A stretch of 64,000 bases of DNA, from the NCBI GenBank assembly GCA_021798915.1, contig JAJZBM010000008.1:1-64000 (forward strand). Direction: 5' to 3'. The notes beneath the pieces are model-generated. The model was not told the DNA's origin and searched no databases. It saw only the letters and a program-made list of their open reading frames with translations. The position numbers were made by a program, and so were the translations under genes. Origin of the DNA: Pseudomonadota bacterium. Its GTDB lineage: Bacteria; Pseudomonadota; Alphaproteobacteria; Acetobacterales; Acetobacteraceae. Each line of letters starts with the position of its first letter. Positions within the stretch are counted from its first letter, which is position 1. This document shows, in pieces, positions 35,414 to 44,890 of this stretch.

Positions 35414-36639
35414 GCGATGGCCTCCCCGAGCGCCGGCGTGGATGACGCAGCAAATAGCGCATCGAGCGGGGCCAGCGTCTCATCCCAGGCATAGCCACGC
35501 AGCATCGCCGCCCGCGCGGCAGGGCCCAGCCCGGGATACCGCCCGGCGAGCACCGCCTGCGCCGCGCTGATCATCGCCGGCGCATCCTCGGCGACCAGCA
35601 GATCGCGCCCCGGGCTCGCGATGATTCCCTCGAACGCCGCCGGGGTCGCGAGCACCGGGCGCGCCATCGCCATCGCCTCCAAAACCTTGTTCTGGATGCC
35701 GCGGGCGATGCGGAGCGGCGCGACGACCAGAGCGGCATGGGCGAGATAGGGGCGGGTGTCGGGGACACGGCCGGTGACGACCACCCCAGGTCGGCGGGCG
35801 AGGCGGCGCAGCGCCGGCCCCGGCCGCGCACCGACGATGTAAAACACCGGCGCCGTCCCGCCCGAAGCCACCGCGCGCAGCGCCGGCAGCACTTCCTCGG
35901 CGAACCAGACCACGGCATCCTCGTTCGGGCGATAATCCATGGTCCCGGTGAAGACGATCGCAGGCACCCCCGCGGGATAGGGATCGGCGAGGGCGAGATC
36001 GGGCGCGAAATGGGCGAGATCGACGCCATTGGCGAGCGCCGCGACGCGCCCGGCAAGCTCGGGCGCCAAAGCGGTGAAATGCGCGCATTCCGCCGCCGAG
36101 ACCAGCAATGTCCGGTCGAATTCCATGGCCGCGGCGCGCTCCAACGCCAGCAGCGTGCGCCCCTCGCGGGCATAGAGCCAACGCCCCGGCCAGGCGCTGG
36201 CCTCGGCATAGGCGCGCCATTTCTCGGAATCGATATCGACCATGTCGAGCACCCGCCGCCCACCGCGCCGGCCCATGACATAAGGCGCCATCGCCGAGGA
36301 ATAGACGAAGACATCGCGGATGCCGCCGGCATATTTGCCTTCGACCCAGCGCGCGAGACCGCGATGGTGGAAATAATCGACCGTCAGCGCCCGCCCCGGC
36401 CGCATTTTAGCGAGCGCCGCCAGCCGCCGCCAGCGCCGATGCAGCGGAAAACAGGCGAGATCGCTACAAAACTCTCGCAACTGCGCGACATGCCGCCAAT
36501 CCTCGGGCTCATCGATCAGGCAGCCGAGATGGATGCGATGGTGCCGCGCGAGATGACGAAGCATATGAAAGGCGCGGATTTTCTCGCCCTTGTCGGGGGG
36601 ATAGGGAATGCGATGGCTGAGAAAAAGCAGATCGGCCAT
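35410..36639 (-). CDS. XrtA-system glycosyltransferase (TIGR03087 type)
   Basis: 409 residues. The start LFLSHRIPYPPDKGEKIRAF is the hallmark of the sugar transferases linked to XrtA loci. GT-B features follow: GTMDYRPNEDAVVWF and the C-terminal GIQNKVLEAMAMARPVLATP. It adds a sugar to the exopolysaccharide repeat in the cytosol. Confidence 0.92.
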   Translation of the reverse strand: MADLLFLSHRIPYPPDKGEKIRAFHMLRHLARHHRIHLGCLIDEPEDWRHVAQLREFCSDLACFPLHRRWRRLAALAKMRPGRALTVDYFHHRGLARWVEGKYAGGIRDVFVYSSAMAPYVMGRRGGRRVLDMVDIDSEKWRAYAEASAWPGRWLYAREGRTLLALERAAAMEFDRTLLVSAAECAHFTALAPELAGRVAALANGVDLAHFAPDLALADPYPAGVPAIVFTGTMDYRPNEDAVVWFAEEVLPALRAVASGGTAPVFYIVGARPGPALRRLARRPGVVVTGRVPDTRPYLAHAALVVAPLRIARGIQNKVLEAMAMARPVLATPAAFEGIIASPGRDLLVAEDAPAMISAAQAVLAGRYPGLGPAARAAMLRGYAWDETLAPLDALFAASSTPALGEAIA

Positions 36640-36645
36640 GGCGGA

Positions 36646-37689
36646 TCAGCCGATCCCGCGCACGATCGGCGGGCCGAGACGATTGGCGAGCGCGAGCGGC
36701 AGCTGCTTCCAGGCAGCGATCATCAGGCGATATTTCGGGTTGAGCGGGTTGTTGTCCGGGATGCGCGCGCCCTCCGCCAGAAGATAGCGATAGCGGAGCG
36801 GGGTCGGCGAAAATCCCCAGTTTTTCTTGAAGGAAAACGCGCCGGTGCCGAGCTTGCTGCGGCCGAAATCAAACAGGCGGACGCCGCGCGCCGCCGCCGC
36901 GCGCATCACTTCCCAATACATGAAATCATTCGCAGCGCGCCCGCGCGCCCGCGCCGTGCCGCCGCCGTAATAGGGCAGCACCTCGTCGCGGAAATAAAAA
37001 TTCAGCACCGCCGCGATCGGCGCCCCGTCATCGAGGACAGTGAGGACATCGGCGCAATCGGCGAAAGCATCGAGCAGCAGGCGGAAATAGCGGCGGGAAA
37101 ACACCGGTGTGCCGAGATTGCGCACGCTTTCGGCGTAGATGCGATAAAATGGATCGATCGCGGCGCCGATATGTGACGTCAATCCATTGCCGATCCCCTT
37201 GCGCACCATCGCCCGCTGCTTGCGCGGAATCGCCTGCAAATTGGCGTCGTCATCAGCGGCGATCGCCTTGCGGAAGGTGACATAACGCTCCGGCCCCTCG
37301 ACCCAGCCCTCGGCGAGCGGCGTCGCCTCGGCGTGGTAATGGCGGAATTCGACCGAGGCGACGCCGTATTTTCGCCTCATCTCGGCGGCGTAGGCGGCGA
37401 GTGCGGCAGCGGCCTCGTCATCGGCGGCGAGCGGGCCGCCATAGACGCAAAATGGGCTGGAAACCAAGGCTTTGCCGAACAGCAGCGATGTCATGTGAAA
37501 CAGCGGCAGAACGCCGACGATCGCGCCGTCGCGCTCGGCGAGCGCATAGAGCGGCTTATGGCCGAAGGCGCGTGCAATCACGTCGCGCCAGGCGACACGA
37601 TGGAAAAACGTGCCCATCGGCTGCGCAAAAACGAAGGCATCCCACGCTTGATCAGCGCCTTCGGCCAATGGTTTGACAAAAACGGCCAT
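36646..37689 (-). CDS. FemAB-like XrtA-system protein (GNAT fold)
   Basis: 347 residues with the FemAB/GNAT-like pattern of the PEP-CTERM-associated family: GTFFHRVAWRDVIARAFGHK near residue 26, SPFCVYGGP near 97, and FDFGRSKLGTGAFSFKKNWG near 295. It may transfer an amino-acyl or acyl group onto the polysaccharide. Six bp separate it from the next gene. Confidence 0.9.
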   Translation of the reverse strand: MAVFVKPLAEGADQAWDAFVFAQPMGTFFHRVAWRDVIARAFGHKPLYALAERDGAIVGVLPLFHMTSLLFGKALVSSPFCVYGGPLAADDEAAAALAAYAAEMRRKYGVASVEFRHYHAEATPLAEGWVEGPERYVTFRKAIAADDDANLQAIPRKQRAMVRKGIGNGLTSHIGAAIDPFYRIYAESVRNLGTPVFSRRYFRLLLDAFADCADVLTVLDDGAPIAAVLNFYFRDEVLPYYGGGTARARGRAANDFMYWEVMRAAAARGVRLFDFGRSKLGTGAFSFKKNWGFSPTPLRYRYLLAEGARIPDNNPLNPKYRLMIAAWKQLPLALANRLGPPIVRGIG

Positions 37690-37695
37690 GCCCGA

Positions 37696-38556
37696 TCAGG
37701 CGGCCAATTGGGCGGCGAACACGCGGTCCATCCGGTCCCAGGCGAAATCATGCAAAAGCCGTTCGAGACGCCCGGCGGTCTGCGCGAGATTGACGTAATG
37801 GCGGAAGCGGGCGCGCGGCGAAAGCCCGGCGACACGCGGCTGCGCGGCGTCGATCTCCCAGGGGTGGATGTAGAAAATCCCGGCCCGCCCTTCGCTCCGG
37901 TTGAGCCGGGCGAGGCCGAGACGAAACAGCCGATAGGGCAGCAGCCGGAAATAGCCGCCGCCGGCGCAAGGCAAATTGCGCCCGAGCATGCGGATGGTGG
38001 TCATCGGGATCTCCCAAAGCACGCCGCTGCCAGGGCGGAAGGGCGCACGTGGCGCCTCGGGCATGCCGTAGAGGTCATGGCGGATCGGATAGACGCTGGA
38101 GCTGTAGCGATAGCCCTGCTCGGCGAGCACCGCGAAGGCCCAGGGGTTGCGCCGATTGATGGAAAAGGTCGGCGCGCGATACCCCGCGACGGCGACCCCG
38201 CCGATCTGTTCGAGAAGGGTCTTGGTGCGGGCGATATCGGCGGCGAAGGAGGCCGGGTCGAGGCGATCGACGCGGATATGGTCATAGCCGTGGCTCGCGA
38301 GTTCATGCCCGGCGGCGACGATCCGCCGCACCATCGCCGGATGGCGCTCAGCGATCCAGCCGAGGGTGAAGAACGTGCCGTGGACGCCGGCGGCGGCGAA
38401 GCGATCGAGAAGGCGCGCGACATTGTCCTCGACCCGACAGGCGATCGCGTCCCAGTCGGCGCGCGAGATCACACCGGACAGCGCCTGGACCTGGAAATAA
38501 TCCTCGACGTCCACCGTCATCGCATTGGCGATCGTCGCCATTCTTCCTCCGCTCAT
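37696..38556 (-). CDS. XrtA-system polysaccharide deacetylase
   Basis: 286 residues. The NodB-type domain begins NAMTVDVEDYFQVQAL (Asp residues for base and metal), with TFFTLGWIAERHP, HELASHGYDH (metal His) and GYRAPTFSI. This is the form linked to XrtA loci and removes N-acetyl groups from the polymer. The ATG at 38556 overlaps the ATPase stop by 4 bp; Met6 or Met13 are alternatives. Confidence 0.93.
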   Translation of the reverse strand: MSGGRMATIANAMTVDVEDYFQVQALSGVISRADWDAIACRVEDNVARLLDRFAAAGVHGTFFTLGWIAERHPAMVRRIVAAGHELASHGYDHIRVDRLDPASFAADIARTKTLLEQIGGVAVAGYRAPTFSINRRNPWAFAVLAEQGYRYSSSVYPIRHDLYGMPEAPRAPFRPGSGVLWEIPMTTIRMLGRNLPCAGGGYFRLLPYRLFRLGLARLNRSEGRAGIFYIHPWEIDAAQPRVAGLSPRARFRHYVNLAQTAGRLERLLHDFAWDRMDRVFAAQLAA

Positions 38557-39548
38557 CGCTTCAGGCCGTCAGCGCCGAGAACATCGAGCAGACGCTCGAA
38601 TATCCGCTCCCGGCGGGCCACCACCTGCTCCAGGGCCTGGACACGCTGGAGCAGATCGAACACCATCGAAACCTGCGGCTGCGCCGGTAAAGCAAGGGTC
38701 TGCCCGGGCTCGGGCGTCACCGCGACCGGGGTTCCGGCGCCGAGATCGTCGTGCAGTTCGCGCGCCGTGGTGTCCACCATCGGCTCGCTGATCAGCGATG
38801 TCTCCTCGAGCGCGCCATAGAGCAGAACCCGCGAGCAGAGCCGGTTGATGCGGCGCGGCACGCCGCCGGTATGGCGATAGACGGCGGCGAAGGCGCCGGA
38901 ATCGAAGCTCGGATTGTTCCCCGACCAGCCGGCGGCCTTGAGACGATATTCGATATAGGCGCGGGTCTCCTCCTCGTTCAGCGGGCCGAGATGATAGGAG
39001 GCGAGAACGCGCTGGCGGAGCTGGTCGAGATCGGGGCTCGCCAGCGTGCGGCGGAATTGCGGCTGGCCGAGCAGAATGGTCTGCATCAAGGCATGCCCGC
39101 CATCGGTGATGTTGGAGAGCATACGCAATTCTTCGAGCGCCGGGATATCCAGATTCTGCACTTCGTCGACGACCAGAAGCGTGCGCCGCCCGGAAGCGCG
39201 GTGGCCGCGCAGCATCGCCTCGAAATCGCGGAGCAGCGCCGCCTTGTCGCCGCCATCGATCCCGAACGCGGCGGCGATCAGGCGAAAGAGATCATTGCCG
39301 GAAACCTGCGTCGTGACGATGCGCGCCAGCACATAGCTCGCATGGTCGATCTCGGAGGCGAGACGCTCGACCAAGGTCGTCTTGCCGGCGCCGACCTCGC
39401 CGGTGATGATGATGAACCCCTCTTCCTGCGACAGCCCATAGACGAGATGGGCGATCGCGCGGCTATGCACGCTCGACCCGAAAAAGAAACGGTGATCAGG
39501 CGTGAGCTGGAACGGCGGCAGAGCGAGCTTGTAGTATTCCTGGAACAT
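38553..39548 (-). CDS. XrtA-system ATPase (ExeA/GspA-like)
   Basis: 331 residues. It begins with YYKLALPPFQLTPDHRFFFG, then Walker A GEVGAGKTT (about residues 50-58) and Walker B LLVVDEVQNL, all typical of the AAA ATPase of XrtA loci. It has no membrane helix. The last 45 residues look like a coiled coil (VFDLLQRVQALEQVV). Confidence 0.92.
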   Translation of the reverse strand: MFQEYYKLALPPFQLTPDHRFFFGSSVHSRAIAHLVYGLSQEEGFIIITGEVGAGKTTLVERLASEIDHASYVLARIVTTQVSGNDLFRLIAAAFGIDGGDKAALLRDFEAMLRGHRASGRRTLLVVDEVQNLDIPALEELRMLSNITDGGHALMQTILLGQPQFRRTLASPDLDQLRQRVLASYHLGPLNEEETRAYIEYRLKAAGWSGNNPSFDSGAFAAVYRHTGGVPRRINRLCSRVLLYGALEETSLISEPMVDTTARELHDDLGAGTPVAVTPEPGQTLALPAQPQVSMVFDLLQRVQALEQVVARRERIFERLLDVLGADGLKR

Positions 39549-39569
39549 CCAAATTCTACTTGTGAAACG

Positions 39570-41306
39570 CTACTGGAAGGTTTTGGTCAACCCGATCGTC
39601 ACCATGTTCGCGGTTGCGCTGACACCGGGCAAATTGCCGAGAAACTCCATATACGTATATGTCGCGATAGCACTTAACGTCGGGCTAATGGTGTAGGTCA
39701 GGGACGTGGATCCGGTAACGGTGGTGAAATTCTGTGCCGGCTGGCCCGCGACATAAAACGACATCGGCCCGTAGGTGAGCGACGAGGTCGAGGTCAGATC
39801 ATCGGAAACCGTGTGGGTCCAGCTCGCCGTGCCATAGGACATGCGATCGGAATAAGAAAGAATGCCGGGGACGGTCGCGATCGCGTAGTCGGTCTCATGG
39901 TTGACGGTGAGCGAGAACGTGTCGCGGTCATAGGTCGTGGTGAGGCCGGCATTGAACAGCTTGGTCTCGAGCAACCCTTCCTCGAGCGCAAAAAACGGAT
40001 TGGCGACCGCGATCGGCGCACCGGTCGCGGTCGAGGTGGTCTGCCCGGTCGGCAGCAGCGTCGAATTGGCGAGGTTGTTCTGAATCGCCTGCGGCGCGGT
40101 GTCGAGATATTCGGTGTAATTGGCGTTGATCTTGGTGCGTTTGGTGAGTTGGTATTCGCCGTCGAGATAAGGATAGGTGAGACCGTATTTGTGGCCGTAG
40201 GTCGCGATGACGGTGCTGTCGGCGTTGGGTTTCCACTTAAAGCCGACATCCCAGATCGCATCATGGATCGCGATGTCGGGCTGCATGTTGTAGTTGATGT
40301 CTTCCCAGCCGCCGCCGAAGAGCAGCGCGAAGCTATGCGTCAGCGCATAGGAAAACTCGTTGTCATAGATGTTCTGATAGGAATCCGGCCCCATGCCGAA
40401 ACCGTTATATTGCTGCAGATCGGCGGTGCTCTGGAGTTGCAGCCGGCCGAGGAAATTCCCGGTGGTGAATTGCGCCTGCTCCTCCTCGGTCATCAGATTG
40501 CCGTTGAACGGATTGAAATAGGAGGGGAACTGCGAACTCGATGGAATATAGGTATCGACGCCGTTGAGGCCGGCCATGCCGAAATTGGTGTTGTTAAAAG
40601 AATACATCAGCTTGCCGGTGCCGTAATCGCCGAACTGATGCTGGATATAGGGCGCGACCGAAAAACTGGTGACCTGCTCGGTAAACGCGGGATTATAGCC
40701 GAACGGGCCGATCGTGCCGCCCGGTGTCGCCTGGGTCGAGGCGAACCCTTGGAGATTGAGGAACAGCGTATCCGGAACCAGGGTGATGGTGGCCTGGGCG
40801 GTGCCGTTCTCGTCGATCTGATTGAGACCCGAATAGCCCGGATAAATCATGAAATTCGGATCGTAGACGGCGGTCGCCTGGACGCGCTGGGTATCACCCA
40901 CGATCGTGATCGAGGGGTTGATCGAGGTGTAGATGTCGCTATCGCGCGGCGCGCTAATCATCAGCACGTTGTCGATATAGGTCTCGCTGACATTGAGGCT
41001 GGGCGTGATCGTCCAGGCCTGCGGCCCTGGCGGCGCCGGCGCCGGAGCCGCAGGCGTGAGCGGGGTGGGCAGCACGTCGGGATTGGCGAGCAGCGGCGCG
41101 CCGAGATTGACCTGCGCCACGGCAATCGGGGACGTCGGCGCCGCAGGTGGCGGGGCGGGGAGCGGGGCGGCGTCCTGCGCCAGGGCCTCACCGGCGCCGA
41201 GGCCAAGCCCGCCAGCGCCGAAAACCAAGCCAACGGCGACCCGGCGGAAACGCCCGCCCGCCCGGCGGCGCGCACGAGTGGCAGCGCTGCGGCTAAAAGC
41301 GCTCAT
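39570..41306 (-). CDS. XrtA-system outer-membrane beta-barrel protein
   Basis: 578 residues from ATG 41306. Signal peptide with AxA cleavage after about residue 43 (GEALA/QD), then a Pro/Ala-rich linker and a C-terminal domain of many amphipathic strands ending in Phe-Gln (LTKTFQ), as in outer-membrane barrels. It matches the TIGR03016-type protein of XrtA loci, thought to form the export channel for the polymer with the lipoprotein. A longer open frame upstream adds no signal-peptide-like sequence. Confidence 0.88.
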   Translation of the reverse strand: MSAFSRSAATRARRRAGGRFRRVAVGLVFGAGGLGLGAGEALAQDAAPLPAPPPAAPTSPIAVAQVNLGAPLLANPDVLPTPLTPAAPAPAPPGPQAWTITPSLNVSETYIDNVLMISAPRDSDIYTSINPSITIVGDTQRVQATAVYDPNFMIYPGYSGLNQIDENGTAQATITLVPDTLFLNLQGFASTQATPGGTIGPFGYNPAFTEQVTSFSVAPYIQHQFGDYGTGKLMYSFNNTNFGMAGLNGVDTYIPSSSQFPSYFNPFNGNLMTEEEQAQFTTGNFLGRLQLQSTADLQQYNGFGMGPDSYQNIYDNEFSYALTHSFALLFGGGWEDINYNMQPDIAIHDAIWDVGFKWKPNADSTVIATYGHKYGLTYPYLDGEYQLTKRTKINANYTEYLDTAPQAIQNNLANSTLLPTGQTTSTATGAPIAVANPFFALEEGLLETKLFNAGLTTTYDRDTFSLTVNHETDYAIATVPGILSYSDRMSYGTASWTHTVSDDLTSTSSLTYGPMSFYVAGQPAQNFTTVTGSTSLTYTISPTLSAIATYTYMEFLGNLPGVSATANMVTIGLTKTFQ

Positions 41307-41338
41307 GTGATGACCACCCTGCCTCCCGTCCGACGCGA

Positions 41339-42220
41339 TCAGTAATAATAGGCGCCGAACGTGCTGTTTGTCGTCAACTGTGATTTGTTGAGCAAAAGCG
41401 TGATCGTCGGGCACGCGGCGATGAGGTCGAGCGAAGATTCCACCTCGCCGCGGCGTGTCCGCTCGGCTTCGACCACGAAGATGGTCTGCCCGACGACCGG
41501 CGCGAGCGCGCTCGGGTCGCTGGTCGAAAGACAGGGGGGCGCATCGAGCACGATCACCGTCGGCGCAAAGCGGCGGGCCAGCCGCTCGATGGCCGCCGCG
41601 ATGGAAACCTTGGCGGCGAGATCATGGCGGCTCGGCCCGACCCCGCCGATGGGCAGGATCGAGAGGGTCTCAAGCCGCGTCGGCACGATCAGGGTCTCCG
41701 GGCGCGGCGTGAGGCCGGCGCCGAAATCGAGCAGGCCAGGCTGCTCGCTGATGTTGAGGTGGTGCGAGAGTGAGGTGTGCTTGGCATCGGCATCGACGAG
41801 CAGCACCTGCCGCGCCCCGAAATGCGCGATGCTGGCGGCAAGATTGAGGGAGACGAAGCTCTTGCCCTCGTTCGGCCGGGCGCTGGTGATCATCACCAGA
41901 TTGGGCAGACTCGTCCCTTGCGGGCCGGGCTTCGCGGCGGCGTCGAGCTGACGCAGAACCTGGCTCTGGACGAGACGGAATTCCTCGGCCACGCGATCGC
42001 GCTTGCGTCCCCAGGGGATCATGCCGGCTTGCTCCAGAACCGCGAACTCGATCGGCGGCGGCGGGACGAACGCGGTGGCGGGAGAGAGCGGCGCCGCCTG
42101 GACGACGGCCTCCTCGCTGGGCGCCGGCGGCAAGGGCGCCGAGCGGGCGAGATCCTCGAGACCACGCAGATGTCTCGCCGCGCGCTCGATCAGATGAGAG
42201 GTTTTCGTTTGCACCGTCAC
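41339..42220 (-). CDS. XrtA-system tyrosine autokinase (BY-kinase)
   Basis: 293 residues from GTG 42220 (GTGA overlap with the chain-length gene). Walker A' is SARPNEGKS with Lys120, Walker B LLVDADA and VIVLDAPP. The C-terminal tail has the Tyr cluster FGAYYY typical of autophosphorylation sites. BY-kinases steer polymer length together with the chain-length protein, which here is a separate gene just upstream, as in Gram-positive systems. Confidence 0.9.
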   Translation of the reverse strand: MTVQTKTSHLIERAARHLRGLEDLARSAPLPPAPSEEAVVQAAPLSPATAFVPPPPIEFAVLEQAGMIPWGRKRDRVAEEFRLVQSQVLRQLDAAAKPGPQGTSLPNLVMITSARPNEGKSFVSLNLAASIAHFGARQVLLVDADAKHTSLSHHLNISEQPGLLDFGAGLTPRPETLIVPTRLETLSILPIGGVGPSRHDLAAKVSIAAAIERLARRFAPTVIVLDAPPCLSTSDPSALAPVVGQTIFVVEAERTRRGEVESSLDLIAACPTITLLLNKSQLTTNSTFGAYYY

Positions 42221-43809
42221 ACGAACCTCGCCAACCAATGCGAGCCCGGCATGGCGGCGAACCAATGCGGCCCGGTAATGAAGGCGCCGAACATGAAGAC
42301 CAGCAGCACGACGCCAAAACCGAAAGTGACGAAGGGCATCATCGCCGCACGCCGCGGCCCGTGCGAGGTCAGCGAGATGCCGCCGAGCACCGGCAGGCCG
42401 AGGCTGCGGAGATCGTTCGTCGTATAGAAGCAGGAATCGAGATGGGCGAGCAGCAGCGCAAGGCCGGCGCCGCCGCCGAGCCCGGCCACCAGCACCCCGG
42501 CCATCAGCAGCGCCCGTTTCGGCGCCGCCGGTACCCGCGGCATCTGCGGCGGATCGATGATTTGCAGGCGGAGCTTGTCGGCATCGGTATCGGCCGCCGA
42601 GGAGAGCCGCATCACCTCGCGCCGGCTGAGCAATTCCTCATAGGTCTTGCGCAACACCGAATAATCGCGGTCGAGATCCATATATTCCGCCTGCAGCCCT
42701 GGCTCGTTGCGGACGATCGCAGCAAGCCGGTCCCGCGATTTGATCGCGTCATCGCGCTGGCGTTTGAGCGAGTTGACCGTCGCCTCGGCGTCCAGGAGCC
42801 GGACCTTGATCTGGTCGTAAACCCCGTTCGGCAGCCCATGCCCGCCATTGGCGCCGGCATGCCCGCCTCCACCACCACCACCGGCGGCACCGGCGCCGGC
42901 ATAGGGCGCGGCTTTCAACGCCTCGACCAGTCGGCGAGCGGCGATCACGTCGGGGTGGTCCTCGGTATATTTGAGGCGTAGTTCGCGGAGCTTCTTCTCC
43001 GCGGCGATGAGATCGGGGTCGGCGGCGCCGGCGCCGGCATTATGCTGCAGCGCCGCGCGGCCGGCCTCTGACATCTGCAACGGCGAGTTCGAGTGCAGAT
43101 CCTGGGCCAGCATGTCGCGTTTGGCGATGGCGTCGGCGAGTTCGCCGTCGAGTTGCGTCACCTGCGCACGCGCCGCTTCGAGCCCGCCGACGCCGCCATT
43201 CGCGTCGGACGGCAGCAGCTCCATGTATTTGGCCTGGAAATCGGCCCGCCGATGCTCGGCTTCGCGCAGCTTGGCCTCATATTCGGCGATCTGCGCATCA
43301 AGGAAGCGAGCCGCGTTCTGCATCTGCGAACGGTTGGTGCCGGTCGCGCTTTCAATGAAAATGGTGATCAGCGTCTGCACCACGTCATAGGCGAGGCGCG
43401 GTCGGGTATTGCGATAGGTGATGGTGAAGAGATTATTGGTCTGTGACTGGATGCGGATCGCCGTCGCCAGTTGCTCGATCAGAGCATTGCGGCGGACCGG
43501 GTCGGGGGCGACAAGGTCGAGATCGGTCTTTGAGATCAGTTTTTCGAGATTCGGCCGGCTGAGCAACGTGCGCTGTAAAAGATCGACCTGGTTGGCCGGC
43601 GTGCTGTCGATGGCGAGGCCGCGGAGCAGCGGCGTGAGCACGGCGTCGGCATCGACATAGAGCCGCGTGCTCGCCTCATACTGATTGGGCATCAGCACGA
43701 CGCCGATCCAGCCGCCGACGCAAAGCAGCCAGGCGCCGGCCAGCGCCAGCCAACGCCGCCGCCAGGCGCCGATGAGGTAGCGATGCAGCAGCGTGAGAAG
43801 CTGGTCCAT
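42217..43809 (-). CDS. XrtA-system polysaccharide chain-length determinant
   Basis: 530 residues. Wzz-type: an N-terminal transmembrane helix (about 18-37) followed by the Wzz domain, a large periplasmic helical region, and two C-terminal helices (about 430-510). A Gly-rich insertion lies near residues 301-323. It controls polymer size together with the BY-kinase encoded next. Confidence 0.92.
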   Translation of the reverse strand: MDQLLTLLHRYLIGAWRRRWLALAGAWLLCVGGWIGVVLMPNQYEASTRLYVDADAVLTPLLRGLAIDSTPANQVDLLQRTLLSRPNLEKLISKTDLDLVAPDPVRRNALIEQLATAIRIQSQTNNLFTITYRNTRPRLAYDVVQTLITIFIESATGTNRSQMQNAARFLDAQIAEYEAKLREAEHRRADFQAKYMELLPSDANGGVGGLEAARAQVTQLDGELADAIAKRDMLAQDLHSNSPLQMSEAGRAALQHNAGAGAADPDLIAAEKKLRELRLKYTEDHPDVIAARRLVEALKAAPYAGAGAAGGGGGGGHAGANGGHGLPNGVYDQIKVRLLDAEATVNSLKRQRDDAIKSRDRLAAIVRNEPGLQAEYMDLDRDYSVLRKTYEELLSRREVMRLSSAADTDADKLRLQIIDPPQMPRVPAAPKRALLMAGVLVAGLGGGAGLALLLAHLDSCFYTTNDLRSLGLPVLGGISLTSHGPRRAAMMPFVTFGFGVVLLVFMFGAFITGPHWFAAMPGSHWLARFV

Positions 43810-43818
43810 CGCCGGGGC

Positions 43819-44445
43819 TCAGAACCAGGCTTGCGGGATGATCAGCGTATCGCCCGGCTTCATTTCGACATTCTGCGACACATCGCCGTCCTTGAGCAGG
43901 CTGCTGAGCTTGATGTGGATGATTTCCTGCTGGCCATTGGCGCCGCGACGCACGATCACCGAGCGGTTGCCGGCGGCATATTTGGTCAGTCCCTTGGCTT
44001 CGATCATCACGTCGAGCACGGTGAGATGGTCACGATAGGGGATCGCCATCGGGTCGGCGGCTTCGCCGATCACCCGCACCTGCCGGTCGAAGGGCCCGAC
44101 GAACGAGTGCATCATCACCGTCACCGTCGGATCCTTGACATATTTCTTGAGCTTCTCGGCGATGTCGTCGCCGAGCTGGGTCGGCGTCTTGCCGGCGGCC
44201 ATCATGTCGGGGACGAGTGGCACCGAGATTCGCCCGTCGGGCCGCACGGGCAGCGCCGTGACGCTGAGATCGGCCGCCTGATAGACGAAGATCGACAGCG
44301 TATCGCCAGGGCCGATGATGTAATCACTGGCGGTGGCCGGGGTGGATGTATTGGTCGGATCGAGCGCCTTCGGCGTCGGCGAACACGCGGACACCAGAGC
44401 CCCGGCGAGGGCCAAGGCGAAGATCCCAAAAATCACTCGCTTCAT
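43819..44445 (-). CDS. Polysaccharide export lipoprotein (Wza/PelC-like, XrtA-type)
   Basis: 208 residues from ATG 44445. Lipobox LVSAC with Cys21. The export domain starts IIGPGDTLSIFVYQAADLSV and the SLBB-type part has VRVIGEAADPMAIPYRDHLT. It forms the outer-membrane-side export ring for the polymer. First gene of the minus arm, 88 bp after the tRNA-Val 3' end. Confidence 0.92.
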   Translation of the reverse strand: MKRVIFGIFALALAGALVSACSPTPKALDPTNTSTPATASDYIIGPGDTLSIFVYQAADLSVTALPVRPDGRISVPLVPDMMAAGKTPTQLGDDIAEKLKKYVKDPTVTVMMHSFVGPFDRQVRVIGEAADPMAIPYRDHLTVLDVMIEAKGLTKYAAGNRSVIVRRGANGQQEIIHIKLSSLLKDGDVSQNVEMKPGDTLIIPQAWF

Positions 44446-44532
44446 GCTCACGACCGCCCGCTCGTCCTGTCGTTGTCTATGGTTATCGTTGTTTATAAGA
44501 AATCGTCGTAAACATCCATGCATCCGGCGGAT

Positions 44533-44604
44533 TAGGCGCGGAAGGAATTGAACCCCCAGCCTCTGCCATGTGATGGCAGCGCTCTGCCATTGAGCTACAC
44601 GCCT
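44533..44604 (-). tRNA. tRNA-Val (anticodon CAC)
   Basis: A 72-nt cloverleaf on the minus strand: acceptor AGGCGTG/CGCGCCT (one G-U), D stem GCTC/GAGC, anticodon stem CTGCC/GGCAG with loop ATCACAT (anticodon CAC), five-base variable loop, and T stem GGGGG/CCTTC with loop TTCAATT. CCA is not encoded. It lies between the two arms of the XrtA locus. Confidence 0.95.
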
Positions 44605-44791
44605 CCAAAACGCCGCCAACGCCCGGCCATCATACTCAGCCAGCAAATAGCAGAGAGATTATTTTTTTGTAAAGTTCGCTCCTATCGATACCAAACCTTA
44701 CCAGATCAGGCATGGCCGCCGCCACCATAGATTAACAATCGCTTCACATCGCCGCCATAGACGTCGCTTTGACGACGGTTTAACATGTTTG

Positions 44792-44820
44792 TTGACAGTC
44801 GGTGAATGTTTGTCGTAAAT
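44792..44820 (+). promoter_or_regulatory. Possible promoter P1 for the XrtA plus arm
   Basis: TTGACA at 44792-44797 and GTAAAT at 44815-44820 with a 17-bp spacer; perfect -35, weak -10. It would give a long leader (about 335 bases) before the sugar transferase gene. Confidence 0.3.
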
Positions 44821-44861
44821 TCCGGCTGTGGTCAAAGAATTTCGCACATTCATGAAATTTT

Positions 44862-44890
44862 TTGACAATTGGCTTAAATGAGAAGAAATT
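44862..44890 (+). promoter_or_regulatory. Possible promoter P2 for the XrtA plus arm
   Basis: TTGACA at 44862-44867 preceded by a T-run, and GAAATT at 44885-44890 with a 17-bp spacer. Perfect -35, weak -10. Confidence 0.3.

Noticed and set aside
33746-35494. Open frame of 582 codons on the plus strand opposite xrtA
   Set aside because: A shadow of the exosortase gene; the product is Arg/Glu-rich and shows no family.
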